From: Acidovorax sp. GBBC 1281 | GTDB taxonomy: Bacteria > Pseudomonadota > Gammaproteobacteria > Burkholderiales > Burkholderiaceae_C | NCBI RefSeq assembly: GCF_028473645.1 | Contig: NZ_CP097269.1 | Location: 2,064,001-2,128,000, forward strand | Length of the DNA stretch: 64,000 nucleotides | Direction: 5' to 3' | The notes under the pieces: model-generated | Database searches by the model: none | What the model saw: the letters and a program-made list of their open reading frames with translations, nothing else | Told to the model about the DNA's origin: nothing | Position numbers and translations under genes: made by a program | In this document: in pieces, positions 15,322 through 23,859 of the stretch | How the letters are laid out: each line of letters opens with the position of its first letter | Numbering within the stretch: the stretch's first letter is position 1

Positions 15322-17774
15322 GGCGTGTGCTCCTGTGGAGTGGGTGAAGTGGATGGAGGGGGCGGAGGGGGCAGGAAGGACGACACGAGATCGGCCGCCC
15401 AGTCGAGGCCGCGATGACGCAGCCAGGCAGCAGAGAAGTCGTGCGACGGCGCCGATGCCAACACGGCGTCGATATCGCGCTGGTCTTGCGGCGACGAAGC
15501 CCCCGCAAAGGCCAGCGTCACCGGCCCCAGATCGAGATCGAACAGCCGGTTGCCCAACCGCGACTGGTAGTAGTACTCACGCTTCGGGATGGCCTGCGCC
15601 ACGATGTCGATCTGGCGGCGGTTCAGGCCGAAACCCTCGTAGATCACCTTGATCTGCGGTTCCGTCGCCTGCGGGTTCGGCAGGAAGATGCGGCTCGCGC
15701 AGCTTTCCACGATGGCCGGGGCAATGCTGGAGTTCTGGATGTCGGCCAGCGACTGCGTCGCGAAGATGACGCTCACGTTCTTCTTGCGCAGCGTCTTCAG
15801 CCACTGGCGGATGCGCGCGGCGAAGACCGGGTCGTCGAGGAAGAGCCAGGCCTCGTCGAGGATCAACAGCGTCGGTGCGCCATCGAAGCGTTCGTCGAAG
15901 CGCGCGAACAGATAGCCCAGCACGGCCAGCACTGCGGCCTTGCTGTGCATCAGCTCTTCCATCTCGAAGCATTGGATGGCGCCAGTGCCCAGGCGGTCCG
16001 TATCCGCGTCGAGCAGCTTGCCGTGGGCACCGCCGAGCACGTAAGGCGCGAGCGCCTGGCGCAGCGCGTTGCTCTGCAAGAGCACCGACAGGCCGGTCAG
16101 CGTGCGCTGCTCCACCGGGGCACCGGCCAAGCTTCCCAGCGCCGACCAGATCGCGGCCTTCTCGTCGGGACCGACGGTGATGCCTTCTTGCAGCAGCCGG
16201 CCTTCCACCCATTCGGAGGCCCAGGTGCGGTCGCCCTCCTGGTCGATGCGCGAGAGTGGTTGAAAAGCGATGCTTCCGTCCGAACCGAGGTCGTAGTGCT
16301 CCCCGCCCAGCCCCAGGATCGTGGCCCGCATCGAGCGCCCCATGTCGAAGACGAAGATACGCGAGCCGGCGTAGCGCCGGAACTGCATCGCCAGCGTTGC
16401 GAGCAACACCGACTTGCCCATGCCGGTCGGCCCGACCACCAGCGTGTGGCCCACGTCACCGATGTGCGTCACCAGCCGAAACGGCGTCGCACCGTCGGTG
16501 CGCGTCACGATCAGCGGCGGGCCATCGAGATGGGCGTTGCACTCAGGGCCTGCCCACACAGCCGACACCGGCATCAGGTGCGCCAGGTTCAGCGTCGAGA
16601 TGATGGGCTGGCGCAGGTTGGCGTAGGCGTTGCCGGGGATCGACGACAGCCACGCATCCACAGCATTGAGGGTTTCCGGAATCGTCACGAAGCCACGTCC
16701 CTGGATCGCACGCTCCACCCGGCGCAGCTTCTCGTCGGCCGCGCCGGCATCGGCGTCGAGCACCGTCACGGTTGCGGTGACGTAGCCGAAGGCCACTTGG
16801 TCGCTGCCCAACTCCTGCAGCGCCGCATCGGCGTCCGATGCTTTGTTCGAGGCGTCGGTGTCCACAAGCGGAGTCTCCTGCTGGAAGATGGTTTCGCGCA
16901 GCAGCGCGACCACGTTCTTGCGCTTGGCGAACCACTGGCGGCGCAGCCGGCCGAGTTCTCTCTCGGCCTCGGCCTTGTCCATGCAGATGAAGCGCGTGGA
17001 CCAGCGATACGCAAAACCGAGCCGGTTCAGATCGTCCAGCAGTCCCGGCCAGGTAGAGGTCGGGAAGCCGCGCACCGACACCACGCGCAGGTGCTGGTTG
17101 CCCAGCATGGGTGCCAGTCCGCCGACCAAGGCCGAATCCACCAGCAAGGCGTCGAGGTGGAACGGGTGCTCCGGCATCCTGACGCAGTAGCGCCGCGTCG
17201 AGACCGTCGCGTGCAGGTAGGTCAGGGTCTGGCTGCCGTCCAGCCAGGCGATCTCCGGCATCACGCCGTCGAGCAGGTCGAAGAAGCGATCCGTCTCCGC
17301 CATGAAGGCGGTCAGACGTTCCCGCCAGTCCACGCCTTTCTGCGGCGAGTTCTCGTAGAGAAGTTTGGCCGCGCGGGCACTCGACTCCTCGGCCGGAAGG
17401 TACACGAGCGTCAGGTGGTAGCTGCTTTCAAAGTGGCTGGCTTCCGACTCGAAGGCAGCCCGCCGCTCTTCGTCGACCAGCCAGGACAGCGGTTCGGGGA
17501 AGTCGGACTGTGGGTAGTCCGCAGCGGTACGGCGTTCGGCCTCCACGAACAAGGCCCAGCCCGACCCGAGCCTGCGCAGCGCGTTGTTCAGACGCGCCGA
17601 TGTGGCGATCAGCTCGCCCTGCGTCGCGCTGTCCAGGTCCGGTCCCCGGAAGCGCGCCGTGCGCTGGAACGAACCGTCCTTGTTGAGCACGACACCGGAG
17701 GCGATCAGCCCGGCCCAGGGCAGCCAGTCGGCCAGCAGCGCCGGGCGCTTGCGGTATTCGGCAAGGTTCAGCAT
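15318..17774 (-). CDS. trbE: Type IV secretion ATPase TrbE (VirB4-like)
   Basis: An 818-residue cytoplasmic/inner-membrane ATPase powering pilus biogenesis and transfer. It starts at MLNLAEYRKRP. The N-terminal CagE_TrbE_VirB domain is followed by the ATPase domain with Walker A VVGPTGMGKS and Walker B LLILDEAWLFLDD, then a conserved IFATQSLADI segment. The frame is complete and of normal length. It is preceded by trbD with 10 bp between them. Confidence 0.96.
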   Translation of the reverse strand: MLNLAEYRKRPALLADWLPWAGLIASGVVLNKDGSFQRTARFRGPDLDSATQGELIATSARLNNALRRLGSGWALFVEAERRTAADYPQSDFPEPLSWLVDEERRAAFESEASHFESSYHLTLVYLPAEESSARAAKLLYENSPQKGVDWRERLTAFMAETDRFFDLLDGVMPEIAWLDGSQTLTYLHATVSTRRYCVRMPEHPFHLDALLVDSALVGGLAPMLGNQHLRVVSVRGFPTSTWPGLLDDLNRLGFAYRWSTRFICMDKAEAERELGRLRRQWFAKRKNVVALLRETIFQQETPLVDTDASNKASDADAALQELGSDQVAFGYVTATVTVLDADAGAADEKLRRVERAIQGRGFVTIPETLNAVDAWLSSIPGNAYANLRQPIISTLNLAHLMPVSAVWAGPECNAHLDGPPLIVTRTDGATPFRLVTHIGDVGHTLVVGPTGMGKSVLLATLAMQFRRYAGSRIFVFDMGRSMRATILGLGGEHYDLGSDGSIAFQPLSRIDQEGDRTWASEWVEGRLLQEGITVGPDEKAAIWSALGSLAGAPVEQRTLTGLSVLLQSNALRQALAPYVLGGAHGKLLDADTDRLGTGAIQCFEMEELMHSKAAVLAVLGYLFARFDERFDGAPTLLILDEAWLFLDDPVFAARIRQWLKTLRKKNVSVIFATQSLADIQNSSIAPAIVESCASRIFLPNPQATEPQIKVIYEGFGLNRRQIDIVAQAIPKREYYYQSRLGNRLFDLDLGPVTLAFAGASSPQDQRDIDAVLASAPSHDFSAAWLRHRGLDWAADLVSSFLPPPPPPSTSPTPQEHTP

Positions 17775-17784
17775 GGTGGCCTCC

Positions 17785-18069
17785 TCACACGTCCAGCAGC
17801 GCGCGGTGCTTGAGGTGCCGTGCGAACACGGCCATGAACTGCGGATCGAGCCGCGCACCCCAGACCGCCAGCGAGTGGCCGACGATCCAGAGCACTGCGC
17901 CCGGAATCCACAGCTGCAGGCCCAGGCCGACCGCCGCGGCCAAAGTCCCGTTGGCGATCGCCACGGTGCGCGGCGCGCCGCCCAGCAGGATTGGCTCGGT
18001 CAGGGACCGGTGCAGGGGCACCTCGAAGCCGGGCGCGAGGCCCGAAGCGAATTCGTTGGCCGCACTCAT
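17785..18069 (-). CDS. trbD: Conjugal transfer protein TrbD (VirB3-like)
   Basis: A 94-residue inner-membrane protein with the VirB3 pattern: a short N-terminal segment (GFEVPLHRSLTEPILLGGAPRT), then hydrophobic helices (GTLAAAVGLGLQLW, AVLWIVGHSLAVWG), ending with the DPQFMAVFARHL motif. It overlaps trbC by four bases and precedes trbE, the standard order. Confidence 0.93.
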   Translation of the reverse strand: MSAANEFASGLAPGFEVPLHRSLTEPILLGGAPRTVAIANGTLAAAVGLGLQLWIPGAVLWIVGHSLAVWGARLDPQFMAVFARHLKHRALLDV

Positions 18070-18437
18070 GCGATCACCGCGCCGCCAGAGAAGCTGAAGA
18101 ACGACAGGAAGAACGACGAGGCGGCGAACGCGATCGACAGGCCGAACACGATCTGGATCAGCTTGCGGAAGCCACCGCTAGTGTCGCCGAAGGCCAGCGC
18201 CAACCCGGTGGAGATGATGATGATCACCGCGACGATCCGAGCCACCGGCCCCTGGATCGATTCGAGGATGGAGGTCAGCGGTCCTTCCCACGGCATGCTG
18301 GAGCCGGCCGCGTGTGCGGAGGACGCAAAGAGCAGCATCAGCGCCGCGAGTGCGGCCGAGTTCAGCGCTAGCCGCAGAAGCGGATCTGCGGAAAAGCGGG
18401 AGGTCGAAACGTGGGTGCGCGAAACGGTGGTGCTCAT
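18066..18437 (-). CDS. trbC: Pilin subunit TrbC (VirB2-like)
   Basis: A 123-residue prepilin. It has a long N-terminal leader ending near HAAGSSMPWEGPL, then two hydrophobic helices (VARIVAVIIIISTGLALAFG and FGLSIAFAASSFFLSFFSF). TrbC is the pilus subunit; in IncP-type systems the TraF peptidase processes it, and a traF gene is present at 44249-44848. It overlaps trbD (ATGA) and the remains of trbB. Confidence 0.93.
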   Translation of the reverse strand: MSTTVSRTHVSTSRFSADPLLRLALNSAALAALMLLFASSAHAAGSSMPWEGPLTSILESIQGPVARIVAVIIIISTGLALAFGDTSGGFRKLIQIVFGLSIAFAASSFFLSFFSFSGGAVIA

Positions 18438-19215
18438 GGCAGTTCTCCAGGGGTGGTTGAGGGAGGGAAATCAAGCGGTGGTAGCGGTGGGAAAGGCGGC
18501 AAAGCGGTTTCGGCGAGCGCATCGACCAGCCGGTAGCCGTTCGCGTCGAAGCCGACGACCCGCGCGATGGTCTGCACGTGCCGGAACCGGCCACGCCCCG
18601 CGATGAAGATCACGACGTTCACCGCCTCGGCGATCAGCGCGCGCGGCGGTGTCAGGGCGACTTCGAGGATCAACTGCTCCAGCCGCATCAGTGCGCCCTG
18701 GGCCGAACTGGCATGGACGGTCGCGATGCCGCCGGGGTGCCCGGTGCCCCAGACCTTGATCAGGTCCAGCGCTTCACCGCCGCGCACTTCGCCGACGATC
18801 ACGCGGTCCGGGCGCAGGCGCATCGTGGCGCGCACCAGCTCGGCCATCGAGACGATGCCGGGCAGCGTGCGCAGCGGCACGTGGTCGCGGGCGGTGCATT
18901 GCAGCTCCACCGTGTCTTCGAGCACCAGCACCCGGTCGCCGGTGGCGGCGATCTCTGCCGCCGGATGATGCGCTCGCCATCGGCAGGCGACAGCGACGCA
19001 CCCATCGGCGAGCGACCTGACGACAGGCGGTCGATCCACAACGTGCCGTCCGGGTTCAGCATGATCTCCACCACGTCCGAGTCTTCCAGCGCGGTGGCGA
19101 TCAGCGGCCCCATGGCCGTGCGCAGCATGCGGATGCGGCGGTCCATAGAGGTGGCTGCGGACGAAGGTGGAGATGAACGTGCCGGCTCAGGCTTCGGCTT
19201 CGGAACGGCGCTCAT
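18434..19215 (-). pseudogene. trbB: trbB (VirB11-like ATPase) with internal deletion removing Walker A
   Basis: The start frame from 19215 (MSAVPKPKPEP) matches TrbB up to DGERIIR; the other frame resumes at AEIAATGDRVLVLEDTVELQC and continues to 18434. The junction is near 18955-18966. The missing piece should hold the rest of the N-terminal domain and the phosphate-binding loop; family members are roughly 320-350 residues, while only about 260 codons remain here, in two frames. Later motifs (PDRVIVGEVRGGEALDL, ATVHASSAQGALMRLEQ) are preserved. The product cannot be a functional traffic ATPase. Confidence 0.9.
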
Positions 19216-19676
19216 GATCCGTTCTCCTGCAGGGCGGCTTCCGCCAGCCGTGCGCCGTCGTTGCTTGGTTGGGGTTGGATCTCTTCGACCACGTCCTTGA
19301 CCAGGCTGCGCCCGCGCAGCAGGTGGCGGCCAAGCTGTTCGATGAACTGCTCGAAGCGGGCCTTGCCCTGGGCCTTGGCCGCCTCCTGATGCGCTTCGGG
19401 CACCGGTGTGCTCACCGTCAGGAAGTAGCGGACGAACAAGGCCAGCGTCTCGATCTGGATGTTCTGGTCGCGTTCCAGGCGCTCGAACTGGCGGGAGAGA
19501 CGATCCAGGCGTTTCGCGATAGCGGCTTCACGCTGGTCGCCAGCATCGGGAGACAGCCAGGACGCCAGGGCAGCGGCAACGATGGACGACTTCGACACGC
19601 CTTTCTTGGCGGCCAGTTCATCGAGCCGCCGAGCGTGCTCGGGCTGGATGAAGAGATTCAAACGGGCGTGGGTCAT
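19212..19676 (-). CDS. Ribbon-helix-helix (CopG-type) protein of the tra operon
   Basis: A 154-residue protein with an N-terminal RHH DNA-binding motif (THARLNLFIQPEHARRLDELAAKKGVSKSSIVAAALASWL), then a long helical region. It lies between traG and trbB with four-base overlaps on both sides, the standard place for this gene in Tn4371-like elements. It is probably an autoregulator of the transfer operon or an accessory factor; the role is inferred. Confidence 0.85.
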   Translation of the reverse strand: MTHARLNLFIQPEHARRLDELAAKKGVSKSSIVAAALASWLSPDAGDQREAAIAKRLDRLSRQFERLERDQNIQIETLALFVRYFLTVSTPVPEAHQEAAKAQGKARFEQFIEQLGRHLLRGRSLVKDVVEEIQPQPSNDGARLAEAALQENGS

Positions 19677-21664
19677 AGATCGATTCCGTCGTTGGGGTCG
19701 AGGGATGCCAGCCGGGCCGTGCGCTGCAGCGTCGGATCGAGCTGGCTCGGGAGGGGAAGCACGAAGTCGTCGTCATCGAGCAGCGAGAGGTCACTGCTGT
19801 GCTGCTCGGATTCGGGGCTGTAGATGGCGACCTCGGTGAGTTCGGGTTGCTGGCGTGGGCCGCCGTCATCGGCGGTGCCGGTACCGCTGGCCGATGCGAG
19901 CGACACAGGCATCGCCGGGACCGCCAAGGCACTCCAGTCATCGGCGCGTGCGGCTGGCGCGTCGGCATAGCGGCCCGGCGCCAGCACGGGCGGTGGCAGC
20001 ACGCGCCGCTTGAAGTTGGTGTCGGCGTAGTAGCGGAGCTTCTTCGCCTTGATCGGCGCCTGGCCGGAAACCATGACCACCGATTCATCCGGCGGCAGCT
20101 GCATGACTTCACCAGGCGTCAGCAGCGGCCGCGCCGTCTCTTGGCGCGACACCATCAGATGACCCAGCCACGGTGCCAGCCGATGGCCAGCGTAGTTGCG
20201 CTGCGCGCGCAACTCGGTGGCCGTGCCCAGGGTCTCGGATATGCGCTTGGCGGTGCGTTCGTCGTTGGTGGCGAAGGTCACGCGCACGTGGCAGTTGTCC
20301 AGGATCGAATGGTTCTGGCCGTAAGCCTTGTCGATCTGGTTGAGGGACTGCGAGATGAGGAAGGCGCGCAGGCCGTAGCCGGCCATGAAGGCCAAGGCCG
20401 ACTCGAAGAAGTCCAGGCGCCCCAGTGCCGGGAACTCGTCGAGCATCAGCAGCAACTTGTGGCGGCGCTCCACGCCATCGGAACCATCCAGCGACTCGGT
20501 GAGGCGACGCCCGATCTGGTTGAGGATCAGGCGGATCAGCGGCTTGGTGCGGCTGATATCCGAAGGCGGTACGACCAGGTACAGCGACACCGGGTGCTTG
20601 GCAGAGATCAGGTCGGCGATGCGCCAGTCACAGCGCGAGGTGACTTCGGCCACCGTGGGGTCGCGGTACAGGCCGAGGAAACTCATGGCCGTGGACAGCA
20701 CGCCGGAGCGTTCGTTGTCGCTCTTGTTGAGCACCTCGCGGGCAGCCGATGCGACCACCTGGTGTGGGGCGTCACCAAGATGCTTCGTGCTCATCATCCG
20801 GTGCAGCGTCACCTCGAAGGGGCACGCCGGATCAGACAGGAAGTTGGCCACGCCTCGCAGCGTCTTGTCCTCACCCGCGTAGAGCACGTGCAGGATGGCG
20901 CCGACCAGCAGCGCGTGCGAAGTCTTCTCCCAGTGGTTGCGCTTCTCCAGCGCGCCTTCGGGGTCCACCAGGATGTCGGCGATGTTCTGCACGTCGCGCA
21001 CTTCGTGTGCGCCACGGCGGACTTCGAGCAACGGGTTGTACACGGCCGACTTCGGATCGGTGGGGTTGAACAGCAGACAGTGCGAGAAGCGTGAGCGCCA
21101 GCCCGCGGTGATGTTCCAGTTCTCGCCCTTGATGTCGTGGATGACGGCGGATGCCGGCCACGAAAGCAAGGTCGGCACGACAAGGCCAACGCCTTTGCCT
21201 GAACGCGTGGGCGCGAAGGTCAGGATGTGTTCGGGGCCTTCGTGCCGCAGGTACTGGTCGTCATGCAGGCCGAGGAAGACACCGGCGGGACCCGTCAGCC
21301 CGGCCTTGCGGATCTCAGCTGCATCGGCCCAACGCGCAGAGCCGTAGGTTGTGACCAGCTTCGACTGCCGCGACCGCCAGATCGACATGCCGATCGCGAC
21401 CACGACGGCCACCAGACCGCTGCCGCCCGCGATGGCGCCGCCGGTGTCGAACACGTTCGGCGCGTAGGCATCGAAGAAGAACCACCACTCGAACAGGCGC
21501 CACGGGTAGTAGACCGGCGTGCCGAAGCATTCGAACCAGGGCGTGCCCAGGCAGAGCTGATAGCTCAGCGCGGCGGCCGTCCATTGCGTGGCAGCCCACA
21601 CGCCGACGATGACGATGCCGAACACCGTCAATACTTGGCCAAACAGCACACTGGTTCCCTGCAT
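19673..21664 (-). CDS. traG: Type IV coupling protein TraG (VirD4-like)
   Basis: A 663-residue inner-membrane ATPase that delivers the relaxosome to the secretion channel. It has N-terminal transmembrane segments (VLTVFGIVIVGVWAATQW; SGLVAVVVAIGMSIW), Walker A APTRSGKGVG and Walker B LLLMLDEFPALGRL. The start at MQGTS is preferred; a Met 12 codons upstream is possible. The frame is complete. It is the first gene of the minus-strand transfer operon running to position 9890. Confidence 0.95.
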   Translation of the reverse strand: MQGTSVLFGQVLTVFGIVIVGVWAATQWTAAALSYQLCLGTPWFECFGTPVYYPWRLFEWWFFFDAYAPNVFDTGGAIAGGSGLVAVVVAIGMSIWRSRQSKLVTTYGSARWADAAEIRKAGLTGPAGVFLGLHDDQYLRHEGPEHILTFAPTRSGKGVGLVVPTLLSWPASAVIHDIKGENWNITAGWRSRFSHCLLFNPTDPKSAVYNPLLEVRRGAHEVRDVQNIADILVDPEGALEKRNHWEKTSHALLVGAILHVLYAGEDKTLRGVANFLSDPACPFEVTLHRMMSTKHLGDAPHQVVASAAREVLNKSDNERSGVLSTAMSFLGLYRDPTVAEVTSRCDWRIADLISAKHPVSLYLVVPPSDISRTKPLIRLILNQIGRRLTESLDGSDGVERRHKLLLMLDEFPALGRLDFFESALAFMAGYGLRAFLISQSLNQIDKAYGQNHSILDNCHVRVTFATNDERTAKRISETLGTATELRAQRNYAGHRLAPWLGHLMVSRQETARPLLTPGEVMQLPPDESVVMVSGQAPIKAKKLRYYADTNFKRRVLPPPVLAPGRYADAPAARADDWSALAVPAMPVSLASASGTGTADDGGPRQQPELTEVAIYSPESEQHSSDLSLLDDDDFVLPLPSQLDPTLQRTARLASLDPNDGIDL

Positions 21665-21810
21665 CCTGACCTCCGATTCGTTCTGCAAGCCGTGCGGCAC
21701 GAAGGCGTGCCGCAGGCGTCAGGATCGGTGTCGGGTCAGTGCCGGTCAAAGACCGTTATCGGGACAAAGGTCGAGAAGAAAGCAAGACTTATTGCTGGGG
21801 CGCAGACGAA

Positions 21811-21843
21811 GAAAACGCCGCAAGCGATGTCGCATTGCGGCGT
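21811..21843 (-). terminator. Terminator downstream of the LysR-eexN pair
   Basis: On the minus strand, a 9-bp perfect stem ACGCCGCAA / TTGCGGCGT with an 11-nt loop is followed by a T-rich tail (TTTCTT). It lies about 40 bp beyond the eexN stop and separates that pair from traG. Confidence 0.7.
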
Positions 21844-21884
21844 GTTGATCGGGCGTTGAAGTGAGTGTGTCGACTCGCCAACGA

Positions 21885-22133
21885 TCAAAACTTCGACGAC
21901 TCTTTGGGCGGTGTGTACGGCACCTTGCCGCCGCCCATGAATCGGCGGCGCGTGGCCTCTGCCACGGCGTTGCACAGCGCGTCGCCGAGCTTGGCGCGGT
22001 CGGCCTTGCACTGCTCGCGCAGTTCCTTCAATCGTTCGGGGTTCGCGGCCAGCGATTCGACCGTGTCGGTCTGCGCGGACGGCTCGCAACCAGCGGCGAG
22101 CACAGCAGCGAGGAAGAAGATGGACGTTTTCAT
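21885..22133 (-). CDS. EexN/TrbK-like entry-exclusion lipoprotein
   Basis: An 82-residue protein with a lipoprotein signal and lipobox LAAGC (Cys16), then a helical segment (ERLKELREQCKADRAKLGDALCNAV) and a C-terminal RRRFMGGGKVPYTPPKE. Family members sit in the inner membrane of recipient cells and block redundant conjugation. The start overlaps the stop of the upstream LysR gene. The tail motif resembles that of TrbJ in the same element, hinting at how exclusion might recognise the transfer machine. Confidence 0.82.
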   Translation of the reverse strand: MKTSIFFLAAVLAAGCEPSAQTDTVESLAANPERLKELREQCKADRAKLGDALCNAVAEATRRRFMGGGKVPYTPPKESSKF

Positions 22134-23074
22134 GGTTCGTTTTCCCCGGGGACATCGGCGTCTGGTGAGGATGTGCGCCCATCGAAAGGCGGAGGCTCAA
22201 TGGCGCCCACGCGTTCGATGAAATGGCTGAGTGTTTCCGAAGGATCGGTAGCCAACCGCAGCAGGTAGGTCGTAAGAATCGGTGAACGGCCTGCCAAGGG
22301 GCGCGCGACGATGCCGGGCTCATGGCTGGCTGCGATCTGTGAGGCGCCCGCAAGACCCAGGGCGAATCCCGCCGAAACCAAAGTCATCATCAGGTCAAAC
22401 GACGTGACATGCTCGGCAACCAGCGGGTCCCTGTCCACAGCGCGTAGCAAGCGTGCGACTTGCCGGCTGTAGCCCTCGTAGAGGTGCGGATCGCATACGG
22501 CCAAGGGATAGCGCAGCAATTCATCGAGCAGAATGCGTTGATGGGCCAGCAGAGGATGACGCGCAGGAACTGCCACCATCAACGGTTCACTCCAGGCGAA
22601 CTCAGCCATTACTCCATCGCCCACGTCATCAGATTGCGCGAACCCGACGTCGTAGAGATCATCGTGCAGCCCTTGAATCTGCTGCGACAAAGGCACTTCG
22701 AACAGACGGATATCGACTTCTGGTTCTTCTTGTCTGCACAGGGCCAACAACGCAGGCAGGCGTGTTGGCATGACGCCGTCGGACACGGCAATACGCAGTT
22801 GACCGTGGTACCCGGCCGCAGCAGCCTTGACGCTGTCGCGAGCCTGCTGCAGAGCCGCGAAGACACGAGGGACATGCACCAAGAACAGCTTGCCAGCGCG
22901 GGTTAGTCGTGTGCTGCGCGTTGTGCGCGCAAACAGTGGAACACCCAGGTCTTCTTCCAACTCCTTGATTGCGCGCGATAACGGTGACTGCTCGATATGA
23001 AGCTTCTGAGCCGCGCGGGCGAAATGCAGCTCCTCAGATACCGCCATGAAGCAGCGCAGGTGTCGAAGCTCCAT
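22130..23074 (-). CDS. LysR-family transcriptional regulator (TraR position)
   Basis: A 314-residue LTTR. The N-terminal winged HTH (MELRHLRCFMAVSEELHFARAAQKLHIEQSPLSRAIKELE) is followed by a periplasmic-binding-protein-like effector domain. It is encoded directly upstream of, and overlapping, the exclusion lipoprotein and upstream of traG, where Tn4371-like elements carry a LysR gene called traR. It probably controls transfer-gene expression. The C-terminus is Pro/Asp-rich. Confidence 0.85.
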   Translation of the reverse strand: MELRHLRCFMAVSEELHFARAAQKLHIEQSPLSRAIKELEEDLGVPLFARTTRSTRLTRAGKLFLVHVPRVFAALQQARDSVKAAAAGYHGQLRIAVSDGVMPTRLPALLALCRQEEPEVDIRLFEVPLSQQIQGLHDDLYDVGFAQSDDVGDGVMAEFAWSEPLMVAVPARHPLLAHQRILLDELLRYPLAVCDPHLYEGYSRQVARLLRAVDRDPLVAEHVTSFDLMMTLVSAGFALGLAGASQIAASHEPGIVARPLAGRSPILTTYLLRLATDPSETLSHFIERVGAIEPPPFDGRTSSPDADVPGENEP

Positions 23075-23121
23075 GTTTCACTTTCGTGGAAAAGTCGTCA
23101 TTTCCTAACGCGCATCGGGGG

Positions 23122-23727
23122 CTATTGCGTGGCCTCGATACGCAACGCTGTTTGAACACTTGGGCGCCGTCCAATCGCTCTCGAATAGGTTGCGATGGCA
23201 GGCCAGCGACCGAGATCGATCGCAAAGAATTTGCACCAGCTCAGGACCGTGAACAGGTAGGCATCGGCCACGCTGAACGAGGAGCCGAGCAAGTAGGGCT
23301 GCTGCTGGAGCGCTGTTTCGAGCACCTCGAAGCGCTTGAAAAGCTTCTCGCGGAAGAAGACCTTGGCTTCTTCTGGCAATGCCGCATTGAAAAGCGGTGC
23401 GGAGCCAGCGTGGATCTCGCTGGTAATGAAGTTCAGCCATTCTTGAAGCCGTACGCGGGCCCAGGTGCCGGCGGGCGGTGCCAAGTCCTTGTCGGGCTTC
23501 TGGTCCGCAAGGTACTGGACTATGGCCGGTCCTTCGGTCAGGACCTCGCCGCTGTCCAGTTCCAACGCGGCGACGTAGCCCTTGGGATTGATCGCGTAAA
23601 AGTCCCTGCCGTCAGCCGTCTGCTTGGTCTTGTTGTCGACCTTGACCAGCTCGAACGGCAGGTCGAGCTCCCGCAGGACGATATGCGGTGACAGCGAGCA
23701 TGTGTAGGGGGCGTAGTAGAGCTTCAT
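23122..23727 (-). CDS. Glutathione S-transferase
   Basis: A 201-residue cytosolic GST. The N-terminal thioredoxin-like domain (MKLYYAPYTCSLSPHIVLRELDLPFELV) has a Cys-Ser pair at the active-site position, and the TEGPAIVQYLAD segment gives the Glu/Ser gamma-glutamyl contact. The C-terminal helical domain follows (SVADAYLFTVLSWCKFFAIDL). The beta-class Cys suggests a bacterial detoxification or dehalogenation type. It is divergent from the LysR gene at 23860, which probably regulates it. Confidence 0.9.
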   Translation of the reverse strand: MKLYYAPYTCSLSPHIVLRELDLPFELVKVDNKTKQTADGRDFYAINPKGYVAALELDSGEVLTEGPAIVQYLADQKPDKDLAPPAGTWARVRLQEWLNFITSEIHAGSAPLFNAALPEEAKVFFREKLFKRFEVLETALQQQPYLLGSSFSVADAYLFTVLSWCKFFAIDLGRWPAIATYSRAIGRRPSVQTALRIEATQ

Positions 23728-23792
23728 GGGCACCTTCGGGAGGGGTGTGGTTGGAAGGGAGTCACTGCGTGACGTATTGAAACGGGAGTGTG

Positions 23793-23817
23793 ATCGTCGA
23801 AAAGGATTCTGTATAAT
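23793..23817 (+). promoter_or_regulatory. Candidate LysR box and -10 in the GST/LysR divergent promoter
   Basis: ATC-N9-GAT at 23793-23807 matches the T-N11-A core of NodD-like LysR boxes. A perfect TATAAT follows at 23812-23817 in an AT-rich stretch, unlike the surrounding GC-rich DNA. It lies 43-67 bp upstream of the LysR start and 66-90 bp upstream of the divergent GST start. Confidence 0.5.
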
Positions 23818-23859
23818 TAATATCTAATCTTCGATGTATTACGTTTTCTACTGAAAAAG

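Noticed and set aside
15414..17813. Nearly 800-codon plus-strand frame across trbE
   Set aside because: Antisense shadow of trbE, whose Walker motifs and length are correct on the minus strand.
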